Source: Cladochytrium replicatum (taxonomy: Eukaryota > Chytridiomycota > Chytridiomycetes > Cladochytriales > Cladochytriaceae). From it: 64,000 nucleotides of DNA. How positions within the stretch are numbered: the first letter of the stretch is position 1; each line of letters begins with the position of its first letter. A program made the translations under genes and the position numbers. The notes under the pieces were generated by a model. It worked only from the letters and a program-made list of their open reading frames with translations, was not told the DNA's origin and searched no databases. Positions 33,778 through 43,024 of this stretch are shown here, piece by piece. The stretch covers positions 62,001 through 126,000 of the forward strand of contig JAHLKD010000015.1 of NCBI GenBank assembly GCA_025526935.1, in the 5' to 3' direction.

Positions 33778-36700
33778 GCATCTCCTTCAAGTACCGCACG
33801 GAAGGAGAACGGCACAAACTGATGACCGCCCCCTTGATAGAACTTGGAGTTAAACTCGACCCTACACACCCAGAACAGTCATAACTTAATCGAACAGAAT
33901 TAGGTAATAAGCACTCACCAGTGCAAACGAAGTGCGTGGAGGAACGCCCCAAGTCCTTCCATGAAAATCAATATTCCGACAGTGAACTGTGCCCATGCTC
34001 CAAAGGCAATGAACAATGCAATGGATCCGATTACAGGGTCAGTTATCCCAAACGTGCTTCCCAGAACCATGTCCCACAGAACCTCAGAGAGCTCTGCATG
34101 AAAAATTCTTTGACTTAGTTGATGTTCCTCGACCGACGAGAAGCAGACATACGTGCATGAGCAAGGGACAATGCCCAAAGTCGCAAGTACGAAGCTGTGT
34201 ATGAAATGACCGACAGAACAAACTCGATCGTATGCAGAACTTGGTGCACAATAATATCACTGAAGCTATGCTGTAAACCGGAAAATAATGAGATCGAACA
34301 AATATCGCATGTGAGCAACATACCTCTTCTTCAATCGAAACAACTTCGCCTTCATCTTCTTCTTCCAAAAACGATCCAAAACCGCCACTCTGGGAGGTTA
34401 ACTCGTCTGTTCCACTCACAACAGAGTACTGGTTTCCGATACCGTGTGCACCTGCCTCGTGCCGATGCATTTCCCGCCAAGCATAGTATGGCTTTGCAGC
34501 TAACATCCAAGGAATGCAAAGACCAGCGATCAACAAAAGAATACCCTGCACGGGACCCTTATTTTGCAGTATTGGTCAATCGCTGGCAAAAAAAACCAGA
34601 ATGCGGTCATACCTGGCCAGGGTACAACTGCACATTTGGTTCAACATGCCCAGGTTCCAAGAACATCATTATCAGAGTATTAAGCAAGCTCGGTGGAGAA
34701 GGGCGCCCCTGCTCAGCTGCCACAGTCCAGTCAACACTCCATTTGTAAATGATGATGACAACGAGGTAGCCAATGATAGCTGCCATGAGGATCAAGGAAG
34801 GGAGGGTCTCGGTGTAAATATCACGCCTTCGGCCAAAATGGACGTGGTTGAACATGCTGAGAACAATACCGAACATCATCTGTGATTAAAATTGTCAATA
34901 GAATAAGCTAAATCGGCAACGAACATACGCACCTGTAGAAATCCAAATATGACTGCCATTTTCATCTTGTATGAGTTTAGGAAGGAGAGCTTGTTCTCGG
35001 AAAGATTCCATGCCTGAATTAAGAATTGCCCAGCACTTAAGATAGAAGTGGTACAAACCAAATCGCTAAACATACCGGGTCAACTCCAAATGCGTAAGTT
35101 CCGATCTTTCTACCAACTGCAACTGCACCCTCCGCTACCGTGTTATGGTGACTGTCGAAAACGTAGCCAGACCCGAAAAGGTTCATCGTCTTTGAGAACA
35201 CATCGTTATAAATCAGCCCAGTGAACATGCTGAAGAATCCCGCCAGCAGCATAACGTAGCGTCCGCCGTAGATCATGCTGACCGTCTTAAAATAGGTACT
35301 GGAATAAGCATATGGAACCAGTATTGACTGACTCAGAGACTTTACCTCCTCCTTGATCTTTCCAAGTGACCTCTCATTCAGAATCATGGCGGCTCCCATG
35401 AGGAAGAGCATAAATCCATGTCCCACGTCTCCAAACATGACCGCAAAGAGGAACGGGAAACTGATAATCGTGAAAAGACCCGGGTTTACTTCGCGGTAAG
35501 CGGCAATGCCGTACGCATCCACAAGCGCTTGGAATCCACCAGTGAACTTGTTGGTCCGGTGGAACGTGGGCGGTGGAGTGTGAGTAAGGGGCGGAAGCAC
35601 GGTGACAATCGGTTGGATCGTCGATCCAGTTCGCTCCTGCAAAGAAAGTGAGTGATGATGTTGTTTATGGCTCGGAAGAGACACTAACTGTGACGGCTCG
35701 CAACGCGTAGCGGATGTTCTGCAAGGAATCCGTAGGGCACCAGCCCTCCGCAATGAGAACCTTGCGCTGCAAATCCAGTTTGAACATGTTCATAACGTAA
35801 TAGATTGCCTGAAGGTGAATTTGGTGTTAGGTAGCTCCGAGATTATCCTTCGACCAAACACACCTTTTCTTGCTTAACAGTAGCGGCCCAGGTTTCAATG
35901 GATTCTGCGACTTTGACGAGCTCCAATCGTCGAGCCCTCTCTGCATTCTGAAGCACCTGGAAAACCCTGACGTCAAAATGCGTTGTGTTGTCTCACGAAT
36001 GATATTGCTTACTTGCTCAAGATCGTCAAGCTTGTTTCCAATTTCGTATGCCTCTGACCTCCTTCCTTCGCGCCTCCTATCGACTGAATATAGCGTCGCT
36101 CCCAAACTCTCGCAAATCTTTCGAATTTTGTCCAAAACAGTGGCACCATGGGCGAAGATGAGGAATACATTCTTGTCAACATATTCATCGTCGACGTTCC
36201 CGGCATCGTGAGATGCAGAGTCTGAAGCAGCTGCTTTAGTGCCAGAGGAGGTGGTCGGAGGGACACGTATGGGCTCTGGAATTTCACTGTGGGTCAAGTA
36301 CAAGTTTCCTCTGAGCGCACGGAACATGATCCGTTCAAAGATGGGAATGCGACTGCGCGGAATGACTCCAGAGACGTATCTAGAAATATCGAGTCAATCT
36401 CGCGGCAATATTCATCCTGTGCAATCATACTGCAATCGAGAAGTTCCTTCAACGCTCGTGTGCCCGGCCTCAGCAGCGTCGACCGAATCGTCGTCATTCC
36501 CAAGCAACGGCGTAGCATCCTCACTCGTTTCAAGGTACGAACCAGTCCTCAACACCGACGCCCTTACCGTTCCCGTCCTCGATGCTGCCAAAGAGGATGT
36601 CCCCGTTCTCGAAGTCGGCGCAATCGACTGTGCGTCCTGCGCATCGAAGAACAGGTCGGTCTGCACCAGGACGTGCCGAAGCTCGGTTAGGCTCCAGAAT

Positions 36701-37202
36701 TGCTGCTGAAGCGACGTGGACGCTTGGGCCATCTGCTCGAGACGACCCGTGTGCGTTGCAATGTGCTGTGCAATATCATCGATCTCAGTATGAGAGCGGG
36801 TGTAGTACCACGGCTGCGAAGATGGCAACGGTTTCACGCGCACGGTCGCACGGTCAAGTTGGTTCTGGAGATATCCTGATTTTAAGGGTCAAGCATGAGG
36901 TGGTGATGATTTAGCCGACACGACGATGTATGTAGGACTCACTTAGTCCTCTTTCAAGTTCATCGAGTCTACGAATCTCGTCGACGTAAGCACGCTGGAA
37001 CGGATTCACCGAGGGGTTAAGCTGGTTGTTCAAGAAAATGATTCATTAGAACGAAATGAATGGAGAAGATCTCTCCCGGGAGAAATAGGCATACGTCTCT
37101 GAAGTGGACCAGCTCCAAATGGCCGAGCTCTGCGACGGTTGCATGTGATATTTCGAGCGGGACGTACAGCTGCACCCTCGAGATCTCTTCGCTGCGAAAC
37201 AT
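33778..37202 (-). CDS. VPH1: V-type ATPase 116-kDa subunit a
   Basis: Membrane subunit of the V-ATPase V0 sector that forms the proton half-channels; acts in vacuole/endosome/Golgi membranes. It is a multi-exon gene of roughly 850-900 residues. The start [15 protein letters not shown] is the canonical family start, so an in-frame upstream Met was not used. The cytosolic N-terminal half includes [23 protein letters not shown] and an acidic linker. The membrane half includes [52 protein letters not shown] and [13 protein letters not shown]. The segment [20 protein letters not shown] carries the essential channel arginine. The C-terminus ends [14 protein letters not shown] plus a short acidic tail. 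About nine introns fall at plausible GT..AG sites. Vph1 versus Stv1 paralog status cannot be decided. Confidence 0.94.
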
Positions 37203-37339
37203 GATTCGGTCCCAAGTGTTCTCACAGAAGCGAATGCCAGCACCGGAATGGCTTCCGTCAGGTCGGTGGCTTGTGATGTACAAAAGTATTGAAGTCCCCT
37301 TATTTTTTATGCAACACTATGATTGACGATGTTCAACCG

Positions 37340-38860
37340 ACTGTTCCATTCTCCAACGTTTTACTGTCCGGCCACACCCACTCGAAAATGATGGTCTGGC
37401 GTCATTCAAAGAACTTGTCTTGGATGTGATTAGCTCATGCGAAGGGTGCTATGGACGTGAACTGCTTGCCGCTCTCATGACGGCACTTTCGTCTCTGGAT
37501 GGTCATCACTTTACTAAACTTGAGGTGTCCTGAGATCTGAGAGATCTTGAAATATTCATGCTTTATGTGGATTAGCTTGCCAAGCAAAGACTTTTATAAT
37601 GAAGGATCAACTCAACCGGATGAACTCATGGCGGCCATAGAAGAGGTACTTGGGTTGCTGTACGAGTCAGAGTTGCCTCTTTTCAGAGGGAGGGATGCGA
37701 AAAAGGATGCCCATTGCATGCCTTTCTCTCAAGAGGCAGATCGCCCACATATCTGCCAGTGCAAGCGATATGCACAATGTCAGCAAAGTATTCAACTCTT
37801 CACGAACTTCAAGAGCTTTCTTTCGCCTGGAATCCCCTGGACACTTACTTGACAGCGTTACTGGGTAACTCCCTATTACCGGCTCGACACCGCTCTCAGT
37901 GAGTATTGGATCCTTTCTCTTGGATCTGTCTCCGATGATTGCAAAAACGGAATTGTGTGTGATTGAAGCTTAAGCATTGTGGATCTTGGCAGACCAGATT
38001 GGACGGTCAACATTTAAAAGAATGCGGGATGTGCTTAAGAAGTTGGGCGTGATCTTTGGGCGTGCTGCTGCTGTTATTGGGAATCTTGCATCAAGATTGT
38101 CCATGTGGTGATGGGACTTGGGGGTTCGAAATCGTTCGTGAATCGCTCGTTTGAAGATGGAGGAGTCGGTGTCAAACAACGGGGTGAAATAGTAGTAGAT
38201 TGTGTGCTCAAGGCAATGATCAGTCGTCTTCCACGTCTGCCGTGGCTCGATGAAGCGACCAGAGGCAGGGCGGCTGAGAAGGTTTGTTGAGGACTGTCGA
38301 CTTAGTCTCTTACTTAATTCGCGTTACACATCAGCTCGATTAACAAAGATTGCATTTCCAAACGAGATCTACAATGCTACGGCAGCTCACTATTGTTGTC
38401 ACCCATCTCACATCTCCTCAACAAAGTCGAATTTTCACGCGTTGCGTTTCGAAGTCCTTTATTGACCTGGCTAATGGAAAAGTTGAACATTCAAGATGGT
38501 TGATGAGCCCGGCAACGGTGAATGCCTACTACAACCCACCAGAGAACGAGATTGTGATATTAGCTGGTGTTCTTCGACCACCACTCTTTAGTGAGGTCGA
38601 AGGAATCCCGCTAGCAATTAACCACTCTGTAGGACAAACGGCGGAGTAAGTCGGGCCTTCAAAGCGTGGAAATCACAACAACAAGTGGTCTTGCTGAGTG
38701 CTGGGTCAAGCGGTGCTGAACCTGGTTCCAGGGTGCCAGGCCATAAGAGCAACTGTTTTTCAGTGCGTGTGAACGGAGCATTACAGAACTCCGAACCCTT
38801 TGTAGATGAATGTTCGGGTGCAAAGCGGGGTCAAAGATGACCCCAGAAAACGCATACATC
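37340..38860 (+). pseudogene. M13 (neprilysin-like) metallopeptidase pseudogene
   Basis: Blocks match the order of an M13 zinc peptidase but in shifting frames with stops: ISLPSKDFYNEGST, LPRLPWLDEATRGRAAEKV, KIAFPNEIYNATAAHY, the hallmark WLMSPATVNAYYNPPENEIV followed by LAGVLRPPLFSEVEG, then RAFKAWKSQQQ and the C-terminal VNGALQNSEPF with CKAGSKMTPE. The zinc-binding HExxH and ENxxD segments, expected between LAGVL.. and the RAFKAW block, are absent, so a large internal deletion removed the active site. Known family role: type II membrane ectopeptidase. This copy cannot be an active enzyme. Only about 140 bp separate its start from the divergent V-ATPase gene. Confidence 0.75.
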
Positions 38861-38892
38861 GCACCGACAATGCAGCTGATCACGACAAAGCC

Positions 38893-38990
38893 CAATCGCT
38901 GCTCCCAGGAAGTATCTTCTCCTGCGTCAGTTTCATTGTTGCAATCGCTGCTCTCATGAAGTATTTTCTCCTACGTCAGTTTCATTGTTG
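38893..38990 (+). repeat. Two-copy 49-bp tandem repeat
   Basis: Units 38893-38941 and 38942-38990 are identical except at four positions; each ends CAGTTTCATTGTTG. The repeat lies just beyond the M13 remnant. The 49-bp unit is not a multiple of three. Confidence 0.85.
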
Positions 38991-39169
38991 CACGTTCTGA
39001 TCTACTTGGTGAGATCGAGCAATCGCAGACGGTAACTTTTGGTTTCTCATCTTCGTCTAGTTCATCATGGATAGTGTCATTGACTTTGTCCTCCACCGCC
39101 GCCCTGGTGTATCGTGTCATCCCGCTGTCAGCGCTGCTCTGAGGCTTGAAATAACCTCTTAACCTTCCG

Positions 39170-40372
39170 GTGAAGCGGGTGGGTGGATCACGGCAAACCA
39201 ATGTCGAGATTGCTGAACCCGAACGCTTCCACCGCAGACTCAGGGGCGCACTGCTCGGTCTCTCGCTAACGGGTGAAATCGAGCTTATCCAATGGGACAA
39301 CCTCTCTATTCCAATCCCGCGCGCAGAGTTTCTCGATATCGCTCCCGGTGGGATTGGTGGCGTTCTCTTGATGATTTCGGACAAAGTCAATGTAGAGATC
39401 CTGGATGCGCCCGATAAGTTTTATTGAAGAATGAGAATAAATGTTCCACGAATTCATGTGTATCTTGATGCATGCTTTTAGTATCGGGATTGTAGTGTGT
39501 GTCGACAAGGGTCGACCATATCGACGTACCCTCCTGCAAGGTACGATCGAACACGGCGGTGAAGCAATATCTCGGATTTTGAAGCTAAATCCGTGCTTTC
39601 ACATTTTTAGGACCGTGGGGTACGAATTGAGTTCACTCCAGATGTCTTCACAGATGCGACTGCACACCTTACTGTTGGACTCGTTTTTGCTACTGCTCGG
39701 CGGCTCAGGGAAGCGTTGGCTGCTGTGTGAAATGGTGGGGTAAGGTTAAACATGGGGAAGAGAAGTCTTGATCTATTTGCTCCCATACTTTGATATAATT
39801 AGTGGGGTGAGTGGTCACCAGTGTGGATGACTGGAATATAATTATCGGGGAAAGCGGTGTGATTGGAAGTATAGGTCTTGCTGCTGTCGAGCGGCTAAAA
39901 CCATTCAACAAACACCGGAAGTTCGTTTACTGGAGTCGCGCCGTCGAAAAGAATCCAATGAGGAATCCGTTGGCGCGACAAATTTCTACAAAAACCTTCT
40001 TGAGATGCTTGCGGTGGTGGATATTTACATCGTGACAGTTGCGTTAACACCAGAAACGCAACATTTGGTCAACTGCACTGCACTGGCTGCAATGAAGAAC
40101 ACGGCGATTTGATCAATGATCAATACCCCTCGTGGTGGAGTTGTTGGCCAGAACGCATTGGAGGATGCTTTACGCACTTGAATGATTGGCGCCGCAGGCT
40201 CAAGGTCAGAAAGATCTAACACTTCCCACGACCAGTGTTTTGTTCAACAGCATTGTGCTGCCTAACAGGTCAGCGACTACTAAAACGCGAGAAGCAATGG
40301 ATAGTCTTGCGCTCGACAATGGTTTGGAGGCATGAGCGGAACGATGCCAGAGAGTTGTGAAATTTTAAACCC
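39170..40372 (+). pseudogene. Glyoxylate/hydroxypyruvate-reductase-like pseudogene
   Basis: Blocks in order match the D-isomer 2-hydroxyacid dehydrogenases (GRHPR type) but with stops and frame changes: EIELIQWDNLSIPIPRAEF, GVLLMISDKVNVEILDAP, EFTPDVFTDATAHLTVGLVF, TARRLREALAAV (followed by an in-frame TGA), the Rossmann remnant SIGLAAVERLKPF, TVALTPETQHLVNCTALAAM, INTPRGGVVGQNALEDALR and VLPNRSATTKTREAMDSLAL. The family enzyme reduces glyoxylate or hydroxypyruvate with NAD(P)H. The intact order with many disruptions shows a decayed full-length copy, not a fragment inserted elsewhere. It is on the same strand as the M13 remnant directly upstream. Confidence 0.75.
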
Positions 40373-40939
40373 ATACTTCTACCATTTGTTTGGGCATCTG
40401 TGACTCAGTCTTGTCCTCGACAATCCAATTTGGGAGGCAGAAGCGTGGACTGACGAGAAAGATGGATCGAAACGATCGGATAGTCGAAACGCGCAGATCA
40501 TGCATCATGTGCTATTTGTTTTCCATCGTCGTTGTCCACGTGAAGTTGCTGTATATTTCACAATGTGTCATTTTTGGAACTGGTCGGGGTGGCGATTTGT
40601 TTGCTGCGCAACCATGGTCTCGGGCATATCTCGCGCGGACATCTGCATGGCGGTAATGTAGTTATGGGATGACCATCGTCTTTATCCCACAAAGGGCTGG
40701 AGCCAGCTCTATCAGCGTGTGATATTGTCTAAACCCAGCCAAGCAAAGGTCATTCCACCGGTCCTCGCCCGATCCAAGGGAAAAATGCGGGACATCTAAA
40801 ACTCTGTTTCATTAATGTAATTTCTTAACCGTGAACGTCATTTGGCCCACATATAAACCTGCACTCCCCCGGAAATCGAAATAATACACACCAGAAATCT
40901 TCAATCTTGCAACAGCAATAATAATTCTATTTATCCGTG
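40373..40939. other. Unassigned stretch between pseudogene and hypothetical gene
   Basis: A plus-strand frame with VLDNPIWEAEAWTDEKDGSK then several stops may be further decayed coding sequence of unknown family. From about 40800 the sequence is AT-rich and probably the promoter of the next gene. Confidence 0.3.
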
Positions 40940-41551
40940 ATGTCGACTTCTGACGTTGTATCGCAGTTACCGGGACAACTTGCAAGCTCGGGGCCACATG
41001 TATGCTCCATAAGCAATGAATGCACACCAACAGGTAGCTTGTCAGCACACACCTTGAATGACGCCAGTAGAAGCTCGATCTCCAGCACAACCCGCAACCG
41101 GACAATCTGTCGTTCCTTCGATTCAATCACCACCGTATCATCCACATCCTCAGGGTCTCGAAGAAGCAGTCTTGGACTTGGGAAGAGGTCGAACATATCT
41201 GGCTGCCCACCTGGCTCTTCCAACTCTACCAAATACCAACCTGCCACTCCCTCCCCACGCATATCACGCTCTTTCCCGTGCCCAGCACAATACGGGACAT
41301 CTTACTTGTCAAAAAAGATGCTGGACCTATACCTTGGAACAACACCTCCTATCGATGAGAAGCCGTCCAAGCTGAGCAAACGGCAGGAGTCTTGCTTGAG
41401 CGTGGACAGTAGCCGAGGAAGTGGAAGATCGTGGATCCCGAGTATCCCCACACGCGAAGCGGTCCCGCCCAAGATGAAGAGTCTGAAACCATCGAAATCA
41501 TTCGGAGACATGCTCCACACCGCCATCAAAACAGCCAAGCGTCACCAATGA
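40940..41551 (+). CDS. Ser-rich hypothetical protein
   Basis: Single-exon frame of 203 residues starting MSTSDVVSQLPGQL. It is strongly enriched in Ser, Thr, Pro and basic residues, with repeated RSxS-type sites and a Lys-rich C-terminus (PPKMKSLKPSKSFGDMLHTA, then IKTAKRHQ). It has no recognised domain, signal peptide or membrane segment. The composition suggests a disordered, phosphorylated protein with a short C-terminal amphipathic helix. It has no ORF-breaking stops, unlike the pseudogenes just upstream. It could be a lineage-specific gene. The existence of the protein is inference from frame length and codon content. Confidence 0.5.
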   Translation: MSTSDVVSQLPGQLASSGPHVCSISNECTPTGSLSAHTLNDASRSSISSTTRNRTICRSFDSITTVSSTSSGSRRSSLGLGKRSNISGCPPGSSNSTKYQPATPSPRISRSFPCPAQYGTSYLSKKMLDLYLGTTPPIDEKPSKLSKRQESCLSVDSSRGSGRSWIPSIPTREAVPPKMKSLKPSKSFGDMLHTAIKTAKRHQ

Positions 41552-41716
41552 TTTGCGACATTGTTTCTCCCAGCAGCCCTTCATGTACCCACAAATAAAT
41601 AATTATTTATCGTCCTGTTAAAGGCCACAAACGTATGCCATGAACTCCAAATCGCAAGAACCACCAGAACCAGCAGCGACTGTGCAGACGGCTGTCGAGC
41701 GACTGCTATTGGGACG

Positions 41717-42190
41717 ATGAATCGAGTTCCAGTCGTGTCTATACGAAAATGGTGGCGTCTTTTGACGACTCGTGATCGTGAAAGTGGATCGCAACAAAAC
41801 ACTTCGGATGTGCTCCTGAACACACAATTGCAAATGTGAGCTGCTTCAGTTCCCAGTGATCCCAGTCCCTATATATTCACTCTCCTAGTAAGACAGTCAA
41901 CGCTCAGGGGCGCGCCCCAAAACTTGGATGCCTTCAATACATTCTCTTCCACCCGATATGCCGACAACTTGACCGGTACACGAAGTACCTCACGACTATG
42001 CGGCAGGACTTGTATGACATATTCAAGCGAATCAGGTAAGCCCTCGGTGATTTCTGGCCAAAATTCCGGGAGTTCTAACTTCTAACTTAACCCACCCAGA
42101 ATTCTCAAGTCGCGCTGCGCACAAATGTACAGCGCTGAGGAAGAAGCAGTGGTGGAAGCTGGAGGAGAGTTGGAAATCGAGGACGGTTGA
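41717..42190 (+). CDS. KXD1: KxDL-motif protein (BORC/BLOC-1-related), one frame break
   Basis: Small coiled-coil protein of lysosome/endosome positioning complexes (BORC in animals, BLOC-1-like in yeast). Exon 1 41717-41835, exon 2 41908-42035 and exon 3 42100-42190. Exon 1 and the start of exon 2 read SQQNTSDVLLNTQLQM|GAPQNLDAFNTFSSTRYADNL. The frame then shifts near 41965-41975, and the next frame gives DRYTKYLTTMRQDLYDIFKR followed by IRILKSRCAQ, which aligns with the family hallmark 'T..MK.DLDSIFRRIR.LK'. The C-terminus is acidic. Restoring one missing base would give about 130 residues. The break may be an assembly error or a recent inactivating mutation; all other splice phases fit. 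The ATG choice is tentative. Confidence 0.55.
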
Positions 42191-43024
42191 TGATCTGATG
42201 ATCATGTACTGCATTCGCAGTGGGTCGTTTGATGCTGTCCGGAACATCTTTCTCGGATCGTGATGCACTGAAATTTGCAAACCTCTCCATTTTTTTGTGC
42301 TGATCTGAGAGGCAAGGTCAAAGTATGAGAACAACCCGTTCCAGCATCGCGATAAAAGTGCCAACGTACCTTTGCACATTCATTCAAAGTATTTAAACTT
42401 GCTTCAGTCGAATTTCAAAAAGTTCAGATTCTCTGTCTGCTCTATTCAAAATTGACAGCAATAAACACACAAAGTTCGACGAAGAGCATATATTTTACAA
42501 TCATCATTGTCACACATTCACACAATTCCCAAAATCGTCAAATTCCACTGAAAGCCCTTCGACCCGCCCAGAGCGAATATTGAATTCTAGACTTCGGACA
42601 ACAAGAAATGAACCTCGGAACCGCGGAAATGATCGACGGTAGCAACACAGTAAGCCCGGTAGATCGACAGCTGATCTAACTCACATAATTGATCGAGCCA
42701 CACCTGCACACGCTTTCTACTTTTAGAAGACGCGAATGTGGATTTCCAATCTGATCCTGAAACTTTCTTTTTTGAGGTCATCTTCGCTCCGTGGCGTTGG
42801 TGGTGTCCAATTGGTGAAATCCCGCAAAACAAAAACTCAATCCAGCACATTACATTGCCGTTTATCTTTCCGAGATTTTCTGATGAGTTTGAGATTCATG
42901 AATCATGACAAGACAATCGACGATTTGTTGTTTTTCTTGTCTTGTCTCGATATTAGTTCCCACTTTGAGTCCCTACGCCACGCTCGTTGAACAGGTTTTC
43001 GGTTAATTTTTGAATCGCAGCCAA
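42191..43024. other. Intergenic, no gene seen
   Basis: AT-rich 0.8 kb between the KxDL gene and the tRNA methyltransferase gene. Minus-strand frames here lack conserved features and were not accepted. Confidence 0.4.

Noticed and set aside
37203-37283. Upstream in-frame Met for V-ATPase subunit a
   Set aside because: MFRSEEI at 37202 is the canonical N-terminus of subunit a; the upstream residues do not fit.
42032-42379. 115-codon minus-strand frame
   Set aside because: Overlaps the third exon and intron of the KxDL gene on the other strand and has no conserved features.
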